Source of the DNA: Monarcha castaneiventris obscurior
Lineage: Eukaryota > Chordata > Aves > Passeriformes > Monarchidae
Assembly: GCA_026261815.1 (NCBI GenBank)
Contig: JAMPIT010000566.1
Coordinates: forward strand, 31,335,001 to 31,399,000
Direction: 5' to 3'
DNA length: 64,000 bases
Shown in pieces: positions 1-12,797 of this stretch; position 1 is the stretch's first letter; every line of letters begins with the position of its first letter. The position numbers were made by a program, and so were the translations under genes. Below the pieces are notes generated by a model. It worked only from the letters and a program-made list of their open reading frames with translations. It did no database searches and was not told where the DNA came from.

Positions 1-1980
1 TGGGGAGAGGGTAGAGGGAGGAAAATAAACAAAATAAATCCTCTCAAACTTCTCTGAACTCCCTTCTCCACTTTTCATTCTAATGATTAGCTTTGAGAGT
101 CTGATTCTATAAGCATGCTTCTCTCCCCTACCTCTTTTCTTTATATGCTTTTGTGGCTGATGATCCTTTGTAGATGAACAGCTTTTGCCCTGCGGTTATC
201 TTTTAGTTAGGATAGGACAGAATTAGGGACTGAAAAGTATATTGAAAATTTAAAAAAACAACCCAACAAAAAATTTAAAAAGGATTTGCAAGGTTTAAAA
301 GATATTTAGTAGTTGGATTATTTTCTGTAGAATCACAGATTAGTAAGTTTGAACTATTTTTCATTATTTTTATTCTTCTCTTGCCATGTGTGACATAAGG
401 AATTAGTGAAATGCATATGGGCAGTTGGTGTCTAATTAGGGCTGCAGGTGATACAAATGCATCATCAGTGTCCTGTGACCTCTCTGTTTAGATCTTATTC
501 TTGCTCTCATCCTCTTTTTGCTGACTTAAAGGCCAAAATTATGCCTGAGGATGGACTCATAACTTCTCCTCACATATATGTATGCAAAAAACTACTGACC
601 TGTAGATGTGAAGAACCTGCCAGCCAACACTCATAATCTGGCACTTTGCATTAGCAGTAAATGTAATTTAAAAATAATTATTTAATTTACTTTTTGAAAA
701 TTACATTTACTGTCTAATTAGGCTCAAAAAATTACTATGTGACTACGTAATGAAGAATATTATGTCCATTGGAACATAGAGATACAGTTACAGTGATTTC
801 TGTCAGACTCAATTTTGACAAGTCTATTTTTAATCTTGAGGTTTGACATATAGCCTTTAAAGAACATATATTGTTGCATACTAAATCTGCTGCTATGTCC
901 CCTTTGAGAACTGAATTTTAATACACGTCCTTGTAACAAGGAATTTATTCTTGCATAGATAGATTGTTGTCAGTGTGTACAAGCAAAGCAGATTTTTGAA
1001 GCGCCTTTTTTTTGTGCTTATCTCATGATTGCAGCTGAAGTGAGGGATATTTGTGATGCCTAAAGTTCATGAACTAGCTTTAAATGAAAGTCCTCAACAT
1101 ACTATGGATGAAACACAAGTACAAGCTGTTCAAGAGGAGAATGGGATCTTCATCCAAGAGAAGAAATCTGCAGACCCCAAAGGCTGTTCTTTATAGGAGT
1201 TATTCTGTAGGAAGGACATCTTCATATTGCATACTTCACAAACTTGGTGAGGTTGTTCACATGGCTAATACAGGATACATTTTTATGCGGCGTACCGTGA
1301 GTTGGCTCAGACTACAAGAGCAAGTCCTACATCATCCAAAGCGCAGGTAGCTGAGTCAAGGTGCCTAAAACCCTGTGTGCAGCCCTCAGAACCTGTTGTT
1401 CTGTTTGTGTGTATGACAGGCCAGGGTAATTTCTGAAAAATAAAACTTCTCTCACACCTGATTGAAAATTCACCTCCATGAGCTCCAACTGTTTAAAACC
1501 AGGCCTTTAGCCCAAACTAGCTGGCTATAGCCATACTGAGGATGGGAGAACCTATTTGCAGCTGTCCCTCTGATCCAGAAAGCATCTAGAGAAGTGCTTT
1601 AAGCTGTGGTACCTCATGCCTGGAGACAGCTCGAGGTGAATCTCCTGTTTGGATGGGTGCGGGGGGTAGCTGGTCGTGCTGGCTGGACCCACAGAGCCCC
1701 TCGGTTGCAATCTCACCTCGGCTCATTTGCAGCTCACAGGTGAGTGAGTGTGTCTGTGCTCCATCCCAGAGACCTGCCGGCAGCGAGCGCAGCCCAGGCT
1801 GACAGTGCCGGCCTCTGCCCAGGGGAGATGGTTATTGACAGGCTGATTCAGAGCGTCAGACAGAGGCAGCATCAGCGATGTGCCCTCGCCCCTTCCCTAC
1901 CATGGCTTGTGTTTAGAGAGGGCATGCGTAAGGCCAATCACTTTGCTGTTCTGTGTCAAATAATTGCTTGATTCGGCAGA
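1..1980. other. FRMPD4: Intron, no gene seen
   Basis: Inferred upstream FRMPD4 intron. It contains short open frames without recognisable homology. The only structure I note is the 15-bp inverted repeat at 655-712. A frame at 1084-1350 ends near a GCGCAG|GTAGCT donor-like site, but I see no known domain in it. Confidence 0.6.
655..712. repeat. Inverted repeat, 15-bp perfect arms
   Basis: The left arm CAGTAAATGTAATTT (655-669) is the exact reverse complement of the right arm at 698-712, with a 28-bp AT-rich spacer. Beyond the arms the match continues with a single-base offset (TTAG before, TCTAA after). It could be a hairpin or the remnant of a short palindromic transposon. Confidence 0.8.
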
Positions 1981-1989
1981 GCAGCGGTG

Positions 1990-2375
1990 CCGGGAGCGGA
2001 GGCTGCGGCAGTTCCGGGCAGGGGCTGTGCAGGGCAGGGCTGCTCTGTCCCCAGCGCAGGATGGAGGCTGGGGCAGTCCCGGGCAGGGGCTGTGCAGGGC
2101 AGGGCTGTGCAGGGCAGGGGCTGTGCAGGGCAGGGGCTGTGCAGGGCAGGGCTGTGCAGGGCAGGGACTGTGCAGGGCAGGGGCTGTGCAGGGCAGGGCT
2201 GCTCTGTCCCCAGCGCAGGGCGGAGGCTGGGGCAGTCCCGGGCAGGGGCTGTGCAGGGCAGGGCTGGGCAGGGCAGGGCTGTGCAGGGCAGGGCTGGGCA
2301 GGGCAGGGCTGTGCAGGGCAGGGCTGCTCTGTCCCCAGCGCAGGGCGGAGGCTCGGGCACTCCCCGGGGCAGCCG
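1990..2375. repeat. GC-rich minisatellite with higher-order structure
   Basis: Tandem 15- and 16-bp units of the type GGGCAGGGCTGTGCA and GGGCAGGGGCTGTGCA are interrupted by a 65-bp core containing GCTCTGTCCCCAGCGCAGG and GGAGGCTGGGGCAGTCCC. GGAGGCT recurs at about 1998, 2063, 2222 and 2347, giving spacings of 65, 159 and 125 bp, as expected for the core plus a varying number of short units. Long frames are open in several registers on both strands because of the repeat; they are not genes. Confidence 0.9.
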
Positions 2376-5300
2376 AGCGCCCTGTCAGCCACCGGAGCGG
2401 AAGGCTCGCTGGGCAAGTACAAGTACACCAAATAAATTAGTTACGAAATACCTATAAGATCAATTTAGCAAGTCCCATCAAGCCAGTCCCTTCTTCTTTT
2501 TCCCCTTTACCAATACGCATCTTCCCTCCCACCACCTTCTGGCCGCAGCTATGTGGTGAGTTGTGTGCTCACCTCCCCCGTGAGCAGCTTCCCTCCCCCC
2601 CTTGCTGTTTTCCTGAAGAGCAGAGAGAGGTGTTTTACTGTCCTTCCCTTCAGTCCTGATTGTTACCCGCAGCTCCTAAGGAGCAGGAGAGGACAAGGAT
2701 GAACTGGTTAATTTTCACCTTTGCTCGGTTTTTTCTTTTTTTTGCTGCGGCGGCACTGCAAAGGCGGTGTGGGCTGGGGCTGGCCGGGACACGGCACGTG
2801 TGTGCATCGTGTCCCCAGACGAACCTCAATCTGCCTGGTGCGGGCGCTGAAACATCGGCTTGGCTCGGCAAACGTGGGCGTTTTTATCACCGATACTGAA
2901 GAGAGTGGCATCGTATTTTTACTGCTGGTGTTACCCATCCAGGCTAGAGCTCACATCTTTGTGTCCGACTGCACTGCAATTATGTCTTCATTTTCTGTGT
3001 GGATAGAAGAATGCAACCACTCAGCGTTTTATGCTTGGTTTGTGTCTGCAGGGCAGTTTTCCTCACCCCTTTTCAAACATTCATTCCCCCCTATAATTTA
3101 CAATATATTTGCATTTATCAAGGAAGAATTTCTGCTTAAGTATAATTTAAATTTTATCTCAAGGACCACATTTATGAGCAGCATACATTTGCTTTGTAAC
3201 TTTTCAGTGAGACTCATATTAGTGATTCTTTGTCCGAAGAAAAATGAAAAAAAATTACGTGGTTCTAGTGATACAAAAAAAGGAAAAAAATAAAGGGTGT
3301 GACAGCATAGATGCATTTTTAAGTTAACCAGCATAAATATTTAGATGTATTAAATGATAATTAATAATATGATTTTAAAAGATTGGTCTGACCTTTAAAG
3401 AGAATCGTTTTTAAAGTCACATCTTACTGATTTCAGCACAGCAAATAAATTTTTCCTTTAAATAATTTTTTAAAAAAGGAGATGAACCTTTCAATTTGAA
3501 ATATTCTGGATATATGGTATATATTAATGGCAGGACTTTTTAATAACTAATGCAATTTAACAGGAGCAAGTGGTTAATTGCCTAGCTGAAGTTCTGTCTC
3601 AATTTCTTCTCCTATCAGTCTACTTCTTTGATAAATTAAATAATGTGTGAGGATACAAATATAGCCAAAGAGTTTGCACTTCGGGACTGCTGTCTGAATT
3701 ACTGTGCTGTGTGCATGGTAGCTTGAGAAGAGTAGTCTGTTTAGCTGCTCATCCAAATCATTATAAAATCACGTTTGCCATTACTTATACTGTTCCAACG
3801 GCACATGGATATGTCTTTGGCATCTGCCCAATCAATTTTCTATTCCAGATGCAGTAAGCAAAAATCATTCTGCATTAGTCTCTGCAGCTCAGTATCCATC
3901 AATTGTCTAACCTTGCAGATATAATGATAATTACAGTAATACTAGTAATAAAACCCACAAAGCTCAAGACACTGACTGCTGAAACTTTTCTTAATGAGGA
4001 ATTGAATGAATCTTGTTTTGTTAGAACATTTACTTCTTAAAACCATTTCCAGCAATCTGTAATTATTTAAGACTTAATTCTAGCATTGTGTTCCATAACA
4101 AAGGATAGAGATGCTCTTAGATTGAATCACATGGCTTGGTCTCAAAAAAGCAGATAAAACTGAAAAGCAAAAGCAATAGTGTTCAGACATCTGAAAGAAA
4201 AATACCATCACTCTTTGAATGAATGTGGCTTTTTTATGAAACAATGATCAAGAAAATAATATTGAACTGAGAACAGTTTATAATATAGTGCTTGAAAATA
4301 CAGTATTCTTCAGAGTTCAAGAGCTTTATCTTACTTCCAAATGCATCTTCCTCTTCTTAATTTCTTTTTCTTTATTGGCTGAATTACTTAGAGCTAAGAT
4401 AATGCTGTGAAGGACTTCCGACACAAAATAGCCCTAAGTGAGTGTTATGCATTATTAATAAAAACTCAGATAACTCTCTAAAACAAGATGATCCTAAAGC
4501 ATTTAACATTTAATCAGCAAAATTTATCTCATGTTCTGCTTTTTGAAAAGCATTAAGGGAAAGAAAAAATTTAATAGCTGCAGGAATGAAGGATGTGTGT
4601 GAGAGCCTGACCTTTCATTACTACATACACAATGCCCAAATGTGAAAATGAAAATGCCAGTGCCGTACAGATTATGAATAGCAGCTGTAATGGTTTCTAA
4701 TGCTTCAGTGCAAATGAAAATGAAGCTCTGATCATAAAAGATTATGGTTAATTTGTCACATAGTAAAAATATCTGTAAGACTTTCTCATCTTTAGTGATC
4801 TTTCGTCCTCTTTAACATGTAACTCCCATAAATCTCTTTTGCAATTCTACAGATACCAGCATTCCTCCTCTACAGTTTCTGATATTTTCAACTATCTTTT
4901 CTTTTAGTTTCTTATTTCCAATTTGAAGTATAACTCTAGAGTATGTGATTTTCTTCTTTCTCAGCAAGGAACAACAAGTTATACTAGTGTTTATTTTAAT
5001 TCATTGCTTTAATTATTTATTCAAGGTGTTTGGCATTAGATAATGCATTTTATTGAATAATTGTTTTTATTGATCTCTTAACTGCCATAGTGTCTAGAAT
5101 ATACTATACAAAAACTATACAAAAATTCTGCATCAGCATGTGTAGTAGATCTTCTCTGTCCAAAATATGTTCACCTATGACAAAAATCAGAGTAGGGGAG
5201 AAACTGCTGGGAGAGTAGAAGTGCTAACAAAGCAATAGTTGCATTATATTAATATCAGTAAATCGATTGCCTAAGTTTTGTCCAGACTAGTCAGGCAAAC

Positions 5301-8300
5301 AAGAGCTCTGCTAGAGGCAGGGTTTCACTGTGGAAGACAGCAATGTCGCTTTTCCTGTTTCAGAAGATGCTGTGACCATCCCAGCAAGTGGACTTTCCTT
5401 CAAATCCATAAGCAGTCACTCTCCAGTCCAGCTTTGGATTGATAGTTTGTGACAGCAGAGCTGCACGTTGCTTGTTCAACCATCAGTGCAGTTTTAACCT
5501 TGGCACAAAGTTACATTTTTGCAAAAATAGCTCTTAGATGTGCCATGAAGTTTTTGTTGACTTCTGGGCTAAGTTTTAGCTGCTCTACCACTTAAAATGG
5601 AGAGAAGTAGCCCAGCACAAGTTAACTCAAAACTTTCCCTTCTCATGGGGCATGAGATGTTGGCTGCACCCAGACTAGAAAAAAAAATTATTGAGTAAAG
5701 TGATGTTTGTTGCTTTCTAACATAATGTCAGCAAAACCAGACATTAAAAATAAGCCATCAGAAGACAGAATTTCTTTTTTAAATAAAAATGTACATAGTG
5801 TCTCTTTAAAAGAAAGAAGAGGAAACCAACAAGACTTCATTACGTGAATATTAGAATTACATTTGCTCCCTGAAACATCCTTTTCAATTGCTAGATCATA
5901 CTGTTAATCTCTGTGGTACACTGAGACAAATGAATGGAACAACACCAATTCCCAGGGTTTGAAAAGTTGCTTTGTAATATCCTTCAGTTTTTAACCTTCA
6001 TTATTTTTTCTGTTTCCACTATTGAAATAAAAATTAAAGAGACTATGTGACTGTGTCAAGGAGTCTAAACAAGTGCTGGAAATTCGGGAGAGCATAGAAA
6101 GTTTCTTTTATTCTAATTCAGATAATGTAGAGGAACATATGAGACCTGTACGGAGATTGGTCTCTATATGAAATACAACACTTGAGATGTTGTATTTATT
6201 TTCTTTCTCTCTCCCAAGGAAGTGAACTCTGAATTCAGTTTGACCATCCATATATATTTACAAAAATTTAGAAGTTATTTTAGAAAACAGAAGGATGTTG
6301 TTAATTTAAACATTTAGCATTGTTTAAATTAAACTTTATATGAACATGTATGCTACTATATGCTACATATACTACTATGCTACTGTAACAAAATCATGTC
6401 TTCATTTTTGAAGGCTGAACATAAGAAATGACAAAGTAATTGGAATGAATTTCATAACCATTGCTAGGTCTCTGGTGGCTGCCTCAGAGAATTGGAACAT
6501 GCTACTGTTTCAAACCATAGTCATGTCAGCATTGGGTTGGATTTTTTGGAATGGTTAGAATTTACCAGGTTATGGATATTATTCTGCAGCCTTGGTGTTT
6601 TGTTACATTCCAAGTTCCTGGATGTCCTCAATAAGAATGTCAGTGCAAAGGATGAGTGAACCCAAACTGGCTGCATGGGTTTAACATACGTGAGCATTGT
6701 GGGCAGTGGGCAGCTGTTTTGTGTCTGCCAGGTCCGTGCATGGACAGCTGCACAATGGGAAAACTATTGCAATTAGCTCACTTAGAAGCTGTCTGAAAGG
6801 ACTTGCACAAAATGCCCATGGAAATGCCATTTAAAAGTCATTGCAATCTGATGGAAACAGCAGTCTGACAAATACAGACGAGAAATTTTCAGGCGAATAC
6901 AACTGACCTTTCCATGTTGAGACCAACCTCTTCTGTAAATATTTTACTTTGCTAGTATTGTATTAAAGCTCCATAGAACTATTTCTGAAGATGTGTCATC
7001 AATAGAGATCTTGGGGCCGTCTCATATTAATTTTCTTCATTACTCTTTGAAAATTAATGTTTCCTCAGAGCTTTTGAGACTTTGGCAGTTAATGATAGAA
7101 AAACTAGCACTGGAACATTGGCCTGGATGAGTGACCTGAGAGACCAATATTATCTCATTTTGTCTGCCTTTGATCATTTAAAACTAATGTGTAGAAAGTC
7201 TAATTAGAAGAGGACAGCTGAGCAATTAATTAATAGGGTAATAAGCACTACATTTTTCTTCTTGGCTGTATGGCATCTTCATGCAGCATGAAGTAATTGA
7301 CATGGTGATGGTGTTGGCAGTGGCATGCCAAGAGTTGGACTTGGTGAAAGTCTCAGTCCATCGGGTACACACACATGCTCATCTGGGTCTTGGCTGTTTT
7401 TTTATACACTGATCAAAATGAGCAAATACTGCTTCTGTTGGATCAGACAACTCCAGTGTTAGTAACTCCTAATATGTTCTCTGTTCGTCTTGAAGTTTAA
7501 CTCCAAGTGCTCTCAGGGGTTGAGGGAGGCCGCTGTAAATCCAGGTAAGTAGGAAAATTGTTGTCTAAGGAAGACACCTCAGTCAATGTCAAGTTTTCTG
7601 AATATCACCAATACTTAGAGGTGCACTCAAGAATTAATTGAAGGCCAGTGTAGTAAGGAGTAGGTAAGATTACTCAGCAGTTAGACAGCAGTGTAACACT
7701 GCTGCTGGTATTCAAGTAGCCTTGCCAAGGCACTCTTGTACAGCACATACAGGTATTCACTGATCAACATTTTGATAACTCAGTTACAAAATTTTAACAG
7801 CCTTAAAGTTGAAAATATGAGCAACTGGAAAACTTTGAGTATTTGTGAGAGGAGGCTTTATTTTGACAAGAGGTAACATAGTTGTCAAACAGCACTGAAA
7901 TTCAAGAACAACGACTTTATAGGGCTCACCTTGCCACAGTGCTAATACAGGAGGAAACAGTGTGAATTTGGTACATGTGAAAGCTTGACAGATGAACAGC
8001 CTTAAAGAGCAGGAAGCGTTTTTATTCTCAAAGCCTTTATTGCAGAGGTATCTGAGATGGCATCTCCTGTATGAAAGCCCACCGGTGTGCCACAGCCCTG
8101 ATCTGAAGGGACCACTTCAGTCGGAGGAAGCGAGCGTAATTCAGCCTGCAGACACATTCACTCCTTGACCCCTTACGGAGATTGCCAACAAGGGTTCCAA
8201 TTAGTGCCAGCAGCAGACTGTGACAATTTTAAAGATTGACTTTCACACCGTGCCAGGCCTCTAAAATAAAGAACATTTATACAAAACACAATTTGCTTTG

Positions 8301-10034
8301 ACAGTAATTTTCAGTGTGCTATTATTGAAGTTATTTATGTTTGAATCAGAGCATCTTTTCACTCAGCTGTGTTTCTGCTGCTGTTTGATCCTGCAGAGTT
8401 GTAATAATCCCATCCTTATGAGTTTTATACTTTATGTGGTAGTGGTTGTTTCAAGCATCCATTACTTACACAATTTTTAGGGCTCAGGCATTCAATCAGG
8501 AATCTTGCAAAATTCCCAAGTTCTTGTGCAGATTGCTTCTGCTGTTGCAAGCCCTCACATATTTGATGTCAGACTTAAATTTTAATGACTTTGTGAAGCA
8601 TCAGGCTATGCAAATTAAACTGTAGGGTTCAGGAGTTCACAAGTTGAACTTGAGCTTGGATGTCAAGAGTATTTCACTGCATTAACAGCTAGGCTAAGGA
8701 CAGGTAATATCATTAACATCAGCAGCCACAGCTTTCCAAGTGTGATTATGATGTATCTGCCTTCTGATACAAGGGATTACAATGCACCATCCCGATCTCC
8801 AAAAATAAGACCTGAACAGCACGATCTTTGTGTTCTGTGCTCTGTCGTCTCCAGAAAACAGTATCCAAGCTGATGTTTATCTCTTCAAATGTCTGAACCT
8901 AGATCTTGGCGCCTTGGCCTCATATCCCCATCTTCTGTAACTATATTTCATGCAGTGTTACCTGTCCTCCCTAAACTGGGACCTCACCTCTGTGGTGATG
9001 TACCTTATTTCAGGAGCCTCCTGCTATGCTTCTCGCTTGCTGAGTTCCTGCAATGGTCTTCTGAGATGGAGTTGGGGATGCATTGCCATGTGTGGTATAC
9101 CCTGCCTTGCCTGTGTGGTGTGATGGCAGGAATGCCCATCTCTCACTGTATATGGGATCTTCAGAGAGAATTCCCAGATGTCAGCTGAACAGGCAGAGAC
9201 TGAAATCCCATTAACACTCTTCCAACAATTGGTTCTGCCAGGTATTGGCAACCTCTTGAGAAGTATAATTTTCTGTGTTCCCTTAAAAAATTTTCTGGAA
9301 AATATCCTCGTCCTAGGCTTGGAGAACTCTCATGCTTTATCTGCTGCTAAAACAGTGATTATCTATGGGTAGATGTGATTAAAAGACCAAAAGGGATCTG
9401 CTCAGAGTAGCATGGCTTCCAGCTTGGTGTAATCTGTTGTACTTCTCAATTAGAGTCATGGAACCATTGCCTGTAGTTTGTGTGCTGCAGGGTTACCTTT
9501 GGAAGTGGAAAGGGAAGAGCCCCACATGTCATGGCTCTTGCTGGAGGAATTGTCTGGTGCAGAGGGCTTTTAGCTTGGGTGTTTGTGTTTGCACAGTACT
9601 GCTTCTCCTGTGACAAAAGCAGCCCTGGGGAAAGGCACGCCCTTCTTAGAGCCTTTCACCCTGGATCCCTCCACATATTTTCACAGGTGTCCATGAATAG
9701 TGAGTTCGGCTAATAGTTTATCAAAGTTCCCCATGTCAACTCAGGCAGGTTGGCATCATTGCAGGACCTCAAGGCTCACTCTGTGTGTGTGCTGTGTGAT
9801 AACAGCTGAGAATGAGGAAACCCTTAAATTGGGTCTACTCTGTCCCACCAAGGTCCTTCCAGAAGATGTCTTCAGCCCTGGAAATAAATCTACCTGGATC
9901 TCTGGGGAAAACTCTTCCACAGGAACTGTCGCTCATGATAAAAGCCTGAGGAAGTGAATTTGTAGCTTCCTTAGGTGAAGATAAATACTGTAAAACAGGT
10001 TTTACGTAAAAATGTATATACAACTCAAGTAAAA
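2376..10034. other. FRMPD4: Intron, no gene seen
   Basis: Mostly AT-rich intronic sequence without recognisable coding exons. A CpG-containing GC-rich patch lies at about 2660-2900. Short inverted repeats are present at 6301-6332 (11-bp arms, 10-bp loop), and ATGCTACT-type repeats occur at about 6343-6390. An unpaired perfect donor-like site CAG|GTAAGT is at 7544-7545. The frames at 8889-9188 and 9024-9251 overlap on opposite strands and match nothing I know. Confidence 0.55.
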
Positions 10035-10118
10035 ATGATCCTTAGTTGGAACTAAATTATTTTGAGGTCCCTTCCAACCCAAACCTTTCTCTGATTCTGT
10101 GATTCATTCTATGAAATA
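10035..10118 (+). mobile_element. CR1 retrotransposon 3'-end fragment
   Basis: The text TTTTGAGGTCCCTTCCAACC followed by CTGATTCTGTGATTCATTCT matches the conserved 3' tail of CR1 LINEs, which ends in short ATTCTATGA-like repeats. Only the tail is left, as is common for 5'-truncated CR1 copies. Confidence 0.75.
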
Positions 10119-10333
10119 ATTAAAAATGCACTACAAGAGAGTGACTTTGCAAACTCTTTGCTCATTAATAGTGTGTGCTCATTCATAATATTGAAAGACA
10201 TCCAACCATTGAATGATTTTTCTCTAGCCTAGACATTAGAATTTGAAGATAATTTCCACTTTCCTTAGCTTCAAATAGGGCATTTGAGGTAACTTCTTAC
10301 ATTTTGTGGTTGGCTTTTGACCCATTGATTTCT

Positions 10334-10376
10334 GTTTCCTTACTTCAAAAACGTAGTGTTTTTGAAGTAAGGAAAC
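10334..10376. repeat. Perfect 19-bp inverted repeat with 5-nt loop
   Basis: The arm at 10334-10352 (GTTTCCTTACTTCAAAAAC) is the exact reverse complement of 10358-10376; the loop is GTAGT. In RNA it would fold into an uninterrupted 19-bp stem. A perfect 14-bp palindrome, TCCACAATTGTGGA, lies 25 bp downstream at 10401-10414. Confidence 0.9.
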
Positions 10377-10400
10377 ATGCTGCAGATCATGGCATCGAAC

Positions 10401-10414
10401 TCCACAATTGTGGA
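10401..10414. repeat. Perfect 14-bp palindrome
   Basis: TCCACAATTGTGGA is identical to its reverse complement. It lies just after the 19-bp inverted repeat. It may be a binding site for a dimeric protein or chance. Confidence 0.6.
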
Positions 10415-11518
10415 ATTCAGACCTTTCTCATCAATAGTGAGACCCAAATTGAAACAGATGATTTTAAAATAGCTGAGAAAAAGTGTTTTAAAACAAGAGT
10501 TTCAGAATTTAATGTTCATTGCAAATGAAACAGGTAAGTTATGGTTAGAAGATTTTTTCTGAACTGCTTTCTCTGAAAATTGTATTATTTATAATAGCTT
10601 TAACTAATTCTTTATTTGTTCATCTCCAGTGGGAAAGAAACCAAGTATACCTCTAGTATGTAAAATTGCTAAAAGCTTTAAAATTAGCATAAACAATTTT
10701 TCATCCTTCCTTCTTAAGAGCAATATATATACTTTTTCTATTTATATCCTATATTTGCTGTGGGATGGATGCATATGAACAACAGACCCACTTATCCTAT
10801 TTGGCTCAGATACTGGGATTTTCCCATGTCCCTTATCTGCCTTTGCCCTTCCTCTCTTCCAGCTAGCAAGAAGCAGAAGAGAGGCAGTGATTTCCAGCCT
10901 CAAGTTCATAGAGGCTGGCATTGTAGCTGAATGTTAATGCCTCATGTAGCTCGAGATGCCTGATACTTAGTAATGCAACTTTAACCTTTATAATAGACAT
11001 AATTTGATTCTCAAACCATCTATATTCCCTCCTTGTTGCAGCCTAAGTTGCTGTGAGGAGTAGTGAGAACGGACAAATATAATCACCACACAGGACACGG
11101 AGAAGGACAGAGAGATGAATCACAAATTCCGATCAGAGTTTTTCAGACTTTAGCCTTGTTATCACTATTTGATTCTAATGTCAGGAAATGAAAGAAACAT
11201 AAAGATATTTTGTTGTGATGTTGGTGTTAGCTGGTCAGATGTCAGAGCACTCAGAAAGTCAGCAGCTTGTTTTCTAAGCTGATATTGCAGATGTTTGGTC
11301 TTCTAAACAAGCACAGAAATAATTAGGTAGTTGTTAAGTGAGCATGAAAGGTAATAAAATAACTGTAATATATACTTTTTTTTTTTTATTTAGTCACATT
11401 TTAGATGAGTAAAGACATTTCAGGGTGAAACTAAGACTGCAATTAATTTTTTTTAAGCCTTTGCCACTATGTTTCAGGTATTGTTTAAAAGAAGTAGCTC
11501 AGGTTTCAGTGTGATGAT

Positions 11519-11600
11519 GTACCTTGTTTCTGTAAACATGACTGTCTGTATGTTCTACTGTACCTTGTTTCTGTAAACATGACTGTCTGTATGTTCTACT
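11519..11600. repeat. Perfect 41-bp tandem duplication
   Basis: Two identical head-to-tail copies, 11519-11559 and 11560-11600, each starting GTACCTTGTTTCTGTAAACA. No mismatch is visible between them, which suggests a recent duplication or an assembly artefact. Confidence 0.95.
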
Positions 11601-12775
11601 GTCACGCGGGGACAGACATTTGTCCACATAGCTTTGAGCTACAAAACACAGAGGTCGCACAATCAGTGATTCCATTGTTTTTCCATTCTCATGACATATG
11701 CAATATATGGTACAATTGAGAGTCTCCAGTGCTGTGCAAGGTTTATCATATAGATTTATAGGATATGCCAGCCATACCGGAAGTAAAAAAGATGAGCTGT
11801 TCTGCAGAGTTCTGTCATCATTATTTGAGAAATATTTAAAACAAGCGGTGGAGTCATGACTGAGTATTGCAGATCAAAGAAGCTGATGATTAAATTCTTC
11901 TTTTGTAACTGTGCTGTGTTTTGTATGTAGCATGAGTTTTTAGGAAGTGTTTACTCTGATGGTGAGGGATTTGTGTGTAGTGCTTGACACCAACTTTTTG
12001 AATGTGTAACAGGCTTGTGTCCAGATACTCCAAAGATCCTTATTATAGCCTCAGATGTTGAATATATGGTGCAGAGTCTAGCATCCTTCCAATGCAAGTG
12101 TTTATCCTGTAAGAAGGCCTTGTCCACAAAATATATCTTTTGACCTTTTGGTTTAAAAAAAAGCACTTGCTGATCTAGGATGAATCTTGCCTAGCCTGAC
12201 ACCTGGACAGGTTTAATCCAAGAATAATGAAGAACCAAAAAACATTTTCAGGAGAATATGATTTTCATTTTTAAAGACAACTCTCTTACGTAGTTGGACT
12301 GCAGGAGGCAGTGGTGGTGGTAATCATACACAGCATGAGAAACGTAAAGTAGTGGGTTGAAAGTAATTGAAAAGGTCATTTGGGTATGGTGCAGTTATCC
12401 CAGGGCTGCTGTTTATCCCAAACTGACAACTGTGAACCTTTCTGTCTACTCGTAGGCCTAGTTTAATATTGCAGTCACAATTGCATAGATAGCTCAGAGA
12501 CGCTGTGCAATTCTTGAAATAAATTACATTTCTTAACATGCATTTGTTGATTCCTAAAAAATGTGGTAATGGTACAAATATCTAATAAGAGAAGTAAAAA
12601 CTGAAGCTCTAACTAATTTTTTTTAGTTACGTGATATTAGATCAGACTTTGCCCTTACATGACTGATGACTTTGATAAAAGTAGAATTTGTTATCCCTGT
12701 TGGCATTCAGTGTTGCATTGACTTCATCAAGTAGAGGCTGGCTTTCCAGACCAGTTTTCTGCCTTCAGTTTCTCC

Positions 12776-12797
12776 TTTTTTTTTTTTTTTTTTTTTT
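12776..12797. repeat. Homopolymer T run (22)
   Basis: Twenty-two consecutive T bases. It is likely length-polymorphic. Confidence 0.95.

Noticed and set aside
1720..1745. Candidate exon end at CTCACAG|GTGAGTGAGTG
   Set aside because: The upstream acceptor TTTGCAG is only 7 bp away, and no WW or PDZ coding text lies before it.
1913..2457. Six overlapping long frames on both strands (Ala/Pro/Cys- or Gly/Arg-rich)
   Set aside because: They arise from the minisatellite, whose units lack stops in several frames. No start context or known domain.
7530..7550. Perfect donor-like CCAG|GTAAGTAGG as an upstream PDZ exon
   Set aside because: The sequence before it has no PDZ-like translation in any frame. 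Probably a decoy site.
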